From positions 15,985 to 79,984 of the forward strand of contig CAMLDW010000007.1 in assembly GCA_946479035.1 (NCBI GenBank): a stretch of DNA of 64,000 bases, given 5' to 3'. Within the stretch, counting starts at the first letter, position 1; each line of letters opens with the position of its first letter. Source of the stretch: an uncultured Chthonomonadaceae bacterium. GTDB lineage: Bacteria > Armatimonadota > Fimbriimonadia > Fimbriimonadales > Fimbriimonadaceae. Below the pieces are notes generated by a model that was given only the letters and a program-made list of their open reading frames with translations, searched no databases and was not told where the DNA came from. Shown piece by piece: positions 46,739-54,730 of this stretch. The translations under genes were made by a program, and so were the position numbers.

Positions 46739-47330
46739 AGACGACTGCAGAGGAGGAGAAGACGATCGTGTACCCCTTGGCCTTGGCGACGGTCTTGGCC
46801 GCCGTGGCCGCCCTGGCGATCGCGTCGTCTTGCGCGTCCTGTGCCAACTTGCCGAAGTCAGTCTCAAAGTCGCTCTGGAACGACGCAACGACGTCCGGCG
46901 CGGCCTGATAGAGCTTTGTGTACTCCATCAGTTGTTGTCGCTCCGCCTCGGTGGGGTTGGTCAGTTGGCTCAACCTGTCGTACTCCTTCGCGGCCGCGAT
47001 CACCGACGACTTGAGCGAGTCGAGCTCTGTCTTCTCGGCGTCTGTCTTGGTGTCCTTCAGCTCCAGTTCGCGCAGCCGCCCCGCCTGTGAGACGGTGATG
47101 ACGCGCTGTTGGAGGATGAAGTTGAGCACGGCCAGGCGCGCGCTTCGTGCGGCCTCGACCTTGGTCTGGGTCTCCTTGCTGATCTTGCTGCTAAGGATGA
47201 CCTGTCGCAGGTCCACCATTCCAAACTTCTCCTTCGTGTCTTGGAAGCCGCTGCCCAACATGACCCCGGCCAGGAGTGCACTGATCAGCCAACCCGCGTA
47301 AGACGTCGTTATTCCTTTCCGTGTGCTCAT
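46689..47330 (-). CDS. OmpH/Skp-like periplasmic chaperone
   Basis: 213 aa with an N-terminal hydrophobic segment (SYAGWLISALLAGVMLGSGF). The mature part starts KFGMVDLRQVILSSKISKET, the Skp/OmpH N-terminal strand, followed by long coiled-coil arms and returning to beta (KAKGYTIVFSSSAVVYAAND), the Skp C-terminal strand with its ADIT-type motif. Skp trimers hold unfolded outer-membrane proteins in the periplasm before BamA inserts them. It sits 10 nt after bamA and before lpxD, the order found in many diderms (bamA-skp-lpxD). Confidence 0.82.
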   Translation of the reverse strand: MSTRKGITTSYAGWLISALLAGVMLGSGFQDTKEKFGMVDLRQVILSSKISKETQTKVEAARSARLAVLNFILQQRVITVSQAGRLRELELKDTKTDAEKTELDSLKSSVIAAAKEYDRLSQLTNPTEAERQQLMEYTKLYQAAPDVVASFQSDFETDFGKLAQDAQDDAIARAATAAKTVAKAKGYTIVFSSSAVVYAANDITADAIKEAEK

Positions 47331-47340
47331 GTCTGTTTTC

Positions 47341-49167
47341 CTAGAAGCTGCTCCCGAACGCGAAGTGCGTGCGGCTGCCGCCCTGCTCGTTGAACGCAAA
47401 GTCGATCCGGATCGGGCCGATCGGTGTCCTGAACGACACTCCGAGCCCGTAACCGAGGTGGAAATCCATCGAGCTCGTCTGCGTGAACGACCCGATCGCA
47501 GGGTACCCGCCCCACGCGCCGCCGTAGTCCGTAAACGCCACGACGCTGAAGTTGCTCTGGATCGGGTAGCGGTATTCGAGCGTCGTGACGAACGACTGCT
47601 TGCCCCAGAAGCGCTGGTTCTGCCACCCGCGCACGGACCCGAGCCCTCCCACGAACATCTGCTCGAAGAAAGGCACGTCGCCGGTGATGATGCCGTAGGT
47701 CGCCTTGAACGCCGTCACCGGGCGCGCCGCGGTGATCGGCGTGTCGGGGGGCTTGGTCGGCGACCAGTATTTGCGAAACTCGAGCGTGGTGCGAAGGTAG
47801 TAGTTCGGGCCGAGGATGCTGTCGAAGGTCGAGACCGAGCCGCCGATCTTGGTGATGTTGCTGAAGCTCGGCTCGACGACGAGGCTCATCATCTGGCCGC
47901 GGAACGGGTCGAGCGACGGGTGTCGCGTGTCCTTGTCGACGCCGAAGCGCAGATTGAAGAGGTCGCCGTCCTGCTGCACGAACGTCGCCGTGCTCGAAGT
48001 GTCGAGGTTGATCGACTTGACGTTCTCGTACCGCATGCCGAACCGGCCGTGGTTTACCTTGTCGAACGGCCGCGCGAAGTTCAGCTCGAACCCGGTGCGC
48101 CGCTCGTCTGACCGGTTGCCGTCGAGCGGGCTGTCGAACCCGCCGAGGCCGTTGCCGGAGAAGTTGTAAACGACGCGCGAGAACACGCGCGCGCTCATCG
48201 ACGTGTTGCGGCTGTCGTAGAACCGGTTCCCCCACGCGAACTCGGCGCTCAGCCCGCCGCCGACCGTCGCCTGCGAGAGGTTCGCGCCGACCGACTGGCC
48301 AGCGTCGCGGAAGTCGGAGTCGCTGTAGCTGATGAAACCGACGAGACGGCTCTGCGGGTCGAGTGCGACGCCGCCGTTGATCTGGCCCGTGCGCGTCTCT
48401 ATAAACGTGAGCTCTAGGTCGAACACGCCGGGCTGCGGGGTGTCGAGCCTCTTGGGAATGATGTCTTCGAACCAACGCGTCGACCAGAGTTCCTCATAGT
48501 CGTTGCGGATGAGTTGTTCGTTGTACGCGTCCCCCGGCTTGACCTTCATGATCTTGCGGATCACGCCCTCCTTCGACTTGCTGAAGGGTACGTAGACGAT
48601 CAGGCCGTCCTTTGTCGTTTGCTTCCTCTGTAGCCTGATCTCGCGGACCTTCGGCTCGAGGATCGAGACCAGCAGCGTGCCTTCCGAGGCCGGGTCCGGC
48701 TGCAACTGGTCGATGCCGACTAAGTACCCCTTGTCGGAATAGAGCTTTGTGACCGCGTCCTGGATACGGACGCGAAAACGGTTGTTGTAGATCTTGCCGA
48801 GCTCTTGGATCTGCACGACCGCAGCGGTGATCTCTTGCGTCGTGATGACCGTATTGCCCTTGACGGCGATCTCTTTGATCACGGGGTTCTCCGCTACCTC
48901 GACCTGCAGCTCCACTTCGGTGTCGCTGAGCTGTCGCGTGAGGATCTTGACGTCCTTGAAGTAGCCGAGGTCCAAGATGCGCGACTCGTCCGCCCGCAAC
49001 TGGCTCTGCTGGAACGCCGCGCCCTCCTTGATCGTCATCGCCGCTCGGATCGCGACCTCGCTCACGATGTTCGAGCCGTGGATCGTGACCGTCTTGACGA
49101 TCTGCTGCTGGGCGAACGCGACCGCGCTGGTCAGCAAGAAAAACAAAGCGAGCGTGAATCCTTTCAC
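47341..49167 (-). CDS. bamA: Outer-membrane protein assembly factor BamA
   Basis: 608 aa, shorter than E. coli BamA (about 800), with a GTG start at 49167 giving signal peptide MKGFTLALFFLLTSAVAFAQ. About three POTRA domains precede the barrel (residues 20-270: IVKTVTIHGSNIVSEVAIRA; VIKEIAVKGNTVITTQEITA; KMKVKPGDAYNEQLIRND near IRK). The C-terminal beta-barrel contains GLGSVRGWQNQRFW, the lid-lock VRGF/Y-type motif, and ends in a terminal Phe (THFAFGSSF). It folds proteins into the outer membrane. GGAGG lies about 12 nt upstream. A TTG at 49215 is an alternative but would push the signal peptide inward. Confidence 0.92.
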   Translation of the reverse strand: MKGFTLALFFLLTSAVAFAQQQIVKTVTIHGSNIVSEVAIRAAMTIKEGAAFQQSQLRADESRILDLGYFKDVKILTRQLSDTEVELQVEVAENPVIKEIAVKGNTVITTQEITAAVVQIQELGKIYNNRFRVRIQDAVTKLYSDKGYLVGIDQLQPDPASEGTLLVSILEPKVREIRLQRKQTTKDGLIVYVPFSKSKEGVIRKIMKVKPGDAYNEQLIRNDYEELWSTRWFEDIIPKRLDTPQPGVFDLELTFIETRTGQINGGVALDPQSRLVGFISYSDSDFRDAGQSVGANLSQATVGGGLSAEFAWGNRFYDSRNTSMSARVFSRVVYNFSGNGLGGFDSPLDGNRSDERRTGFELNFARPFDKVNHGRFGMRYENVKSINLDTSSTATFVQQDGDLFNLRFGVDKDTRHPSLDPFRGQMMSLVVEPSFSNITKIGGSVSTFDSILGPNYYLRTTLEFRKYWSPTKPPDTPITAARPVTAFKATYGIITGDVPFFEQMFVGGLGSVRGWQNQRFWGKQSFVTTLEYRYPIQSNFSVVAFTDYGGAWGGYPAIGSFTQTSSMDFHLGYGLGVSFRTPIGPIRIDFAFNEQGGSRTHFAFGSSF

Positions 49168-49190
49168 TACGAACCTAATCCTCCGGAACT

Positions 49191-49231
49191 CTGGCAAATC
49201 AGACGGCTCGGACAATATACCGTTTTGCCAG
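49191..49231 (-). promoter_or_regulatory. Possible bamA promoter inside a perfect inverted repeat
   Basis: On the minus strand TATATT (49219-49214) could be a -10 box for bamA. It is enclosed by a perfect 8-bp inverted repeat, CTGGCAAA (49191-49198) and TTTGCCAG (49224-49231), with a 25-nt spacer. A -35 is not evident. It sits in the 79-bp gap between the tamB-like stop and bamA. Confidence 0.4.
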
Positions 49232-49246
49232 ATTGGGCCGTTCCCG

Positions 49247-52200
49247 CTAGAACCGTCGGCCCCAGCCGAGCCTGATTCGCCAAGGCACGTCTTGGTCGAG
49301 CCCTAGGCTCAGCCTGACCTTGCTGAAGAACGCGTCCTGCATCGGGAGCCGGTAGGTCAATTGGACTTCGTACTTGAGCCTCTCTCCCACGCTCTGGGTG
49401 AGTTGTCGGCTCCCCTGCACCATCAGTCCGCGCGCGACGGTCTTGCCCGCGCTCGCCACCGCCTGGTCGAACGGGTTGTAGTCCAGCGCGATGTAGTCGA
49501 GCCCGAGGTCGCGCGCGATCCCCGACGTGAATATGTTCGCAGCCGTCGGCAGAGCAACTGTGTACAGGCTTTCGCGGAAATCCATGTCAGATCCGTGCCG
49601 CGCGAAGCTCTCGATCAGGTCCTTCTGTCCGAGCACCGCCAAGATCTGGTCGCTCGTCAGGTCGGGCGGGTCGCTGCTCGCCTGGATCAGCAGCCCGTGC
49701 TCGTCCAAGAGGTTCCCGCGGATCGAGAGGGTGACGAGGTACGTCTCGTACTCGTTCTGCAGACGCCGCGCGGATATCGTCGTGCGCCCTTCGAGGTCTA
49801 GGTCCACGCGGGCCGTCGGCGCCGCTCCCAGCACGCCGTGGTAGCCGACGTTGATGCTGCCGCCGCTCTCGACCGTGATCCTTGCGGTCGGCATCTCGAA
49901 CACGCCGCCCGTCACTGTGAGCGGCACCGAGACGTCGGGGTTCTGCAGGCTCCCACCAAGGCGCCCCGTGCCGAAGAAGTCGATGCGCGCGGTGCCGGAG
50001 TCGAGCTGCGAGCCCTGCATCGCGCGGACCGTCACGCCGTCAAAGTGCGGATCGATCGGGAACACCACCGCCTCCTTGTTCTCGCTCAGCTCTTTGGGCA
50101 GCCGCACATACAGTTCGCTGAGCACGACGTCGCCTGTGAGGACCGGCTCGCCGAGCGTGCCCGCGAGCTTCAGGTTCTTGGTGTCGATCGTCGCGCGCGA
50201 GGCGCGCTCTGCGGTCGGGAGCGTAAAGCGCGTGCGGAAGTCTTCCAGAGTGAGCGCGCCGTTCAGCGTCGTCTCCCTTTTCACGTCTTCGACCGTCGTG
50301 CTGCCTGAGAAGAGGTCGGGGAACATCGCCTGCACGTCGAGAGTGCCTTTGCCCTGCACCTCGCCGGCGAACTGGCCCTTGAGCCACGCCGACCCGTTGT
50401 CCCAGCGCGCCGTCAGGTCGATGTCTTTCACAGGCGATTGGAGGCTCGCGACCGCGAGGGACGTGCCCTTTGCTCGCAGCTCAGCGTGCGTCGTGAACTC
50501 TCCCCAAAGTCCAACTATCCATGCCGAACCCTCTACAGTGCCGATCGACCGCGCAGGGTCCAAGGAAGCGATGTAGGGCGCGAAGTCGGCGAACTGCGTC
50601 GGGCTGAGGTCGACCTGCAGGTTCATCGGCTGACGCGCGACGCCCTCTTGCGAGACGAGCGAGCTGTACGGCACGAGCCCGCTGAGCTTCCCCTTCAATG
50701 CCTGGTACTGGACGTCGCCGGTCATCTCCATCAGCATGTCCTCGACCGAAAGGCGCACGTCCTTGAGAGCGATGGTCTGCGCGGCGGGCCATTCCGGAAG
50801 TCCCAGGCCGGTGGCGTCGATCTTCGCGCTGCCCTTCGGGTCGGAGAGCGAGCCGCGAAGCGTGAACTCTGCGTCGCCTATCCCGGCGATGAGCGGCATG
50901 TCGGGGAAGAGCGTGTTCAGCCATGGGGCTTGGAACGCCGTCAGCTTTCCGTCGAGAGAGGCGTCGCCCTTCTCGCTCAGCTTTCCAGACATCGCGAACG
51001 TCGTGTCGCCGTTCTGCCACTTGAAATCGTCGAGCGTCCACTCGCCGTCGTGCCGCGCGCCCTTCATGTGCAGCTCTCCTCCCGCGCGCCCGCGCAATGT
51101 CAGCCCCGTGAGACCGAGCGTCCGCACATCGACGTTCGGGTTCTTCACGTCGCCGGAGACTGACACGTCCGCGTTCGCGAGCCCCGTCGAGTTGTCGAGG
51201 ATCCCCTTCACCTCCGAGGGCCAGTCGACGGTCGACTTGTGCACCGCCTCGATCACGTCCTGCATCAAGATGTTGAACGCAAGCAGCTCCCCGCCCACCT
51301 CGTGCGAATCGAGGTCGAACGAGCCGCCGCTCAGCAGCACGTACCTCTCGAGCGAACCGACCTGCGCGTCCGCCTTCACTTTGCTCCCTTCGAGCGAAGC
51401 GGTGAGCGAACCCTGTCCGACGGCGGTGCCGTTGACCGCGATGTACGTGAGGTCGGAGTTGAGCAGACCGCTCGTCAGCCCTTTCTCGCCAAAGCCGAGC
51501 GAGAGGTCGCCGGACGCGAGCCCGTCGAGCGCAAGAGAGTAGTCAGAGAGCGGGATCTTGGAGAGCGGCAGTTCGTTGAACTTCGCCTGCAAGGTGCCTG
51601 TCCTGCTGCCGATCTCGAACGCCGCGCTCCCGCTCACGTCGCCGCCGCTGGAACTCGCGCTGAAGAGCGGGCTGCGCACGCTCGTCTTGTCCGCCTCGAG
51701 CTTCATCAAGACCTTGTCGACGTCCACCCCGCCGAAGAAGACCTGTTCCGCCCTGAGCGTCGCGCTCGCCTTCGGGTCGTCCAGCGTCCCGCCGATGCGC
51801 CCGTCCTCTACGATGAGCGAGCCGACGGCCTCGCGCGCAAGCCACTCCTCGAGCCGCACGCCCGAGCCGCTGAACTGCGCGTCGAGCGCCTTGTCCGCCC
51901 ACGCCAGCGTTCCTGTTCCGTCGATCTGGCCCGTGCCTGCGCGCGCGGCGAACCGGTCGAGGGTCAGGCGGTCCTTGTCCGCGCGCCAGTCGGCGATCAC
52001 CTGCGGCACGTTCCGGTCGAACGCTTCCAGGCCGTATATCTCCAGCCTTCCGCTGGCGATCGGCGCATCGCGCGTGCCTACGATGCTCGCCTTCAAAAAC
52101 CCAAGCCCCTTCACGTCGTGCGAAGCGGCCGAGACGTCGAGCCCGCCAGCCTGCACCTGGACGTTGAGGGCGCCGTCGGCCCACTTCATCGAGCCCTGCG

Positions 52201-53737
52201 CCGTCAGCACGCCGTTGTCGCCCGTGCTCGTGAGCCGCTCGAGGCTGATCCCGTCGCCGTCCATCCTCCCTCGCGCCTCGAACACGCCTATTGAAGTCGG
52301 TTGCCCCTCTTTCGCGACCTGGACCGCGCCGCTGCCGCGGCCATAAATCTCTGCGAACGGCTCTTTCACGGTCCCGCCGATGACCGCACTGAGGCTGAGG
52401 ATCCCCTTCAGCCGGTCGGTGCCGAGGTGTTGCGCGAGCGGTTCGAGGCGGCCGCGCTCGCTCCGCAGTCCGCCGTCGAGCGCGCCGCTGGCGAAGTCCA
52501 CGCTCAAGCCGCCCGAGACGTCGAGCCCCGACCACGCGCCCTTGTCGATCTGCGCGACGAGGTGGTCCTGTGTGAGCCGCACGCGGCCCGCCACGCCCGT
52601 CGCGGTCTCACCGCCGAACTCCGCCTGGTCGACGCCGAAAGCGCCGTCGAAGATGTACTTCGTCCCGTCCGTGTCCAGCTTTCCGTCGTAGCCCGCGCCG
52701 CTGAACGTCACGCCTGGATCGATGAACTGCGCGAGGATCGGCGGGAGCGAACCGCGCGCTTCGGCCTTCGCAGTCAGGCCGCCGGTCATGCGGGAGTCGC
52801 CGAATGTGACGAACGTGCCGTCGAACGTCGCGTCGAGGCCCGGCTGCTGCGCGCTGGCCTTCGCGCGCACCGACCTTCCCTCGCCCACGAGCGTCGCGAC
52901 GAGCCGCGTCGAGCGCAGCGTCTCCTTCGAGCGCAGCCCCGTCGCATCGACGTTCATCTCGCCGGTGATCTGCGCGCCTGTATCCGGGTCGAGCCAGAGC
53001 TGCGCTCTGCCATCGAGCACGAGCGTCTTCGCAGAAACGTCTGCGAACTCCCCGAACGTCTGCTTGTCTAGCGTCGCGTTCGCGATCGGCAAGAGCGGCG
53101 CAACGTCGCTCTTGTCGAACTGCACCGAAGCCCACAGCCTTCCTCCCTTGTTGTAGTCGCCTGCCGCCTCGCCTCTCAGCGCGCCCTCGAACCGACCGTG
53201 GAAAAGGAACGACCCTTCCGCGCCGTCCGCCTCAACACCCTTAAGAAAGATCTGCACAGGGGGCGAGCCAGAAAAGTCGTCCGTGTAATTGACCGTCGCG
53301 CTCTTGACCGCCAGTCGGAACGCGCCGCCGTACTCCTTCTCCTCCTCTTTCTTCGGGATCATCTTGGCGATGTCGAACGTGCCGTCCGCGAGCCGGTGCA
53401 CGTTGATCACCGGGTCCGCCATGCGCAGCACGAACGTCTTTCCATCGATCGCGAAGTCGAGCGTCTCCGTCGCCGCGACCAGCTTCCCTTCCGGGCCGAA
53501 GAGCTTGACGCGGTTCACAAAACCCTGCATCGTCGAGAGGTCGAACTGGTACGAGTCCGCCTTCGCCAGCATCGTGCCGGCCTCCGATTCGTACCGGTAC
53601 TCGATCGGCACGCCGGGCGCGGTCAGCGTCTGCGCGCACCGCACGACGTAAAAGCCGCCCCAAACAGCGACGAGCGCCGCCGGGACGCGCAGCGTCACGG
53701 CCAGGACGCCCAAGAGCGCCCGCCAAATAGCGTGCAT
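49247..53737 (-). CDS. TamB / translocation-and-assembly-module-like giant periplasmic protein
   Basis: 1496 aa. An N-terminal membrane helix (LLGVLAVTLRVPAALVAVWG) is followed by more than 1200 residues of repeated beta-strand pattern with alternating hydrophobic residues and Gly/Asp turns, as in AsmA/TamB-type lipid-transfer bridges. The C-terminal 330 residues resemble the TamB (DUF490) domain: LSELYVRLPKELSENKEAVV, GTGRLGGSLQNPDVSVPLTV, DLTSDQILAVLGQKDLIESF and a final barrel-like strand set ending in GWGRRF. TamB-like proteins span the periplasm and move phospholipids or aid barrel assembly. The place directly before bamA in transcription supports this. A GTG at 53758 is an alternative start. 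Confidence 0.85.
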   Translation of the reverse strand: MHAIWRALLGVLAVTLRVPAALVAVWGGFYVVRCAQTLTAPGVPIEYRYESEAGTMLAKADSYQFDLSTMQGFVNRVKLFGPEGKLVAATETLDFAIDGKTFVLRMADPVINVHRLADGTFDIAKMIPKKEEEKEYGGAFRLAVKSATVNYTDDFSGSPPVQIFLKGVEADGAEGSFLFHGRFEGALRGEAAGDYNKGGRLWASVQFDKSDVAPLLPIANATLDKQTFGEFADVSAKTLVLDGRAQLWLDPDTGAQITGEMNVDATGLRSKETLRSTRLVATLVGEGRSVRAKASAQQPGLDATFDGTFVTFGDSRMTGGLTAKAEARGSLPPILAQFIDPGVTFSGAGYDGKLDTDGTKYIFDGAFGVDQAEFGGETATGVAGRVRLTQDHLVAQIDKGAWSGLDVSGGLSVDFASGALDGGLRSERGRLEPLAQHLGTDRLKGILSLSAVIGGTVKEPFAEIYGRGSGAVQVAKEGQPTSIGVFEARGRMDGDGISLERLTSTGDNGVLTAQGSMKWADGALNVQVQAGGLDVSAASHDVKGLGFLKASIVGTRDAPIASGRLEIYGLEAFDRNVPQVIADWRADKDRLTLDRFAARAGTGQIDGTGTLAWADKALDAQFSGSGVRLEEWLAREAVGSLIVEDGRIGGTLDDPKASATLRAEQVFFGGVDVDKVLMKLEADKTSVRSPLFSASSSGGDVSGSAAFEIGSRTGTLQAKFNELPLSKIPLSDYSLALDGLASGDLSLGFGEKGLTSGLLNSDLTYIAVNGTAVGQGSLTASLEGSKVKADAQVGSLERYVLLSGGSFDLDSHEVGGELLAFNILMQDVIEAVHKSTVDWPSEVKGILDNSTGLANADVSVSGDVKNPNVDVRTLGLTGLTLRGRAGGELHMKGARHDGEWTLDDFKWQNGDTTFAMSGKLSEKGDASLDGKLTAFQAPWLNTLFPDMPLIAGIGDAEFTLRGSLSDPKGSAKIDATGLGLPEWPAAQTIALKDVRLSVEDMLMEMTGDVQYQALKGKLSGLVPYSSLVSQEGVARQPMNLQVDLSPTQFADFAPYIASLDPARSIGTVEGSAWIVGLWGEFTTHAELRAKGTSLAVASLQSPVKDIDLTARWDNGSAWLKGQFAGEVQGKGTLDVQAMFPDLFSGSTTVEDVKRETTLNGALTLEDFRTRFTLPTAERASRATIDTKNLKLAGTLGEPVLTGDVVLSELYVRLPKELSENKEAVVFPIDPHFDGVTVRAMQGSQLDSGTARIDFFGTGRLGGSLQNPDVSVPLTVTGGVFEMPTARITVESGGSINVGYHGVLGAAPTARVDLDLEGRTTISARRLQNEYETYLVTLSIRGNLLDEHGLLIQASSDPPDLTSDQILAVLGQKDLIESFARHGSDMDFRESLYTVALPTAANIFTSGIARDLGLDYIALDYNPFDQAVASAGKTVARGLMVQGSRQLTQSVGERLKYEVQLTYRLPMQDAFFSKVRLSLGLDQDVPWRIRLGWGRRF

Positions 53738-53778
53738 CGGGCCGCGCGTCGCGCTCACCTTGATAGCTTAGACGCTCC

Positions 53779-54681
53779 TCAGGAGCCCGCAGGCACGGGC
53801 TGCGCCGTCCGGGCCAGCCTTTCTGCCATGACTTTCTCGCTGAAAGCGATGGCGTTGTAGGAGCTCCGGATGAACGGGCCGCTCGCCACAAAGGCGAACC
53901 CCATCTCTTCGCCGATCCCCTCGTACTCCTTGAACACGTCTGGGTGGATGTATTCCACGACGGGCAGGTGCTTCATCGTCGGCCGCAGGTACTGCCCGAT
54001 CGTCACCGCGTCCACACCGGTCGCACGCAGGTCGCCCAGCGTCCTCACGACCTCCTCGCGCGTCTCCCCCAGGCCGAGCATCAGCCCGCTCTTGGTGTAG
54101 ATCGAGGGGTCGATCTCCTTCACTTTCCTCAGCACGCCCATCGTGCGCGGGTATCGCGCCTGCGGGCGCACGATCGTGTGCAGACGCTCGACGGTCTCGA
54201 TGTTGTGGTTGTAGATCTCCGGCTTCGCCTCGCACACCGTCCTGATGCACTCCTCTTTTCCTTTAAAGTCCGGCGTGAGCACTTCTACAATGACGTCGGG
54301 CAGCTCCGCGTGCAGTGCGCGGATCGTTTTCGCGAACTGTTCGGCGCCCTCGTCCTTCAAGTCGTCGCGAGCGACGCTCGTGACGACGACGTGGCGCAGT
54401 CCGAGGTCCCGCGTCGTCTTGGCGACGTTGAGCGGTTCGAACGGATCGACCTCGAGCCCCTTCCCCACCTTGATCGCGCAAAAGCCGCACGAGCGCGTGC
54501 ACGTGTCGCCCAAGATCATGAACGTCGCGGTCTTCTTGCTCCAGCACTCCGGGAGGTTCGGGCACCTCGCGGACTCGCAAACCGTGTGCAGGTTCTTCGA
54601 GCGCATCATCTGCTCGACCTGCTTGATCGTGTCAGGTCGCGGCAGGCGGATCTTCAGCCAGTCCGGCAGCCTCTGCGACAT
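53779..54681 (-). CDS. lipA: Lipoyl synthase (radical SAM)
   Basis: 300 aa. The auxiliary [4Fe-4S] cluster motif is CESARCPNLPECW (C-x4-C-x5-C) and the radical-SAM motif DTCTRSCGFC (CxxxCxxC). Other conserved parts are VTSVARDDLKDEGAEQFAKT, YNHNIETVERL and SGLMLGLGETREEVV. A C-terminal RSSYNAIAF holds the conserved RSSY serine. It inserts sulfur into octanoyl groups on E2 and H-protein domains. lipB is not adjacent. It lies between priA (49 bp upstream) and the tamB-like gene (41 bp downstream). Confidence 0.96.
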   Translation of the reverse strand: MSQRLPDWLKIRLPRPDTIKQVEQMMRSKNLHTVCESARCPNLPECWSKKTATFMILGDTCTRSCGFCAIKVGKGLEVDPFEPLNVAKTTRDLGLRHVVVTSVARDDLKDEGAEQFAKTIRALHAELPDVIVEVLTPDFKGKEECIRTVCEAKPEIYNHNIETVERLHTIVRPQARYPRTMGVLRKVKEIDPSIYTKSGLMLGLGETREEVVRTLGDLRATGVDAVTIGQYLRPTMKHLPVVEYIHPDVFKEYEGIGEEMGFAFVASGPFIRSSYNAIAFSEKVMAERLARTAQPVPAGS

Positions 54682-54730
54682 GCCTCAATTATGGCATTCG
54701 CACTGCCGCCGTCTCAGGCCGTCGGGCCGC

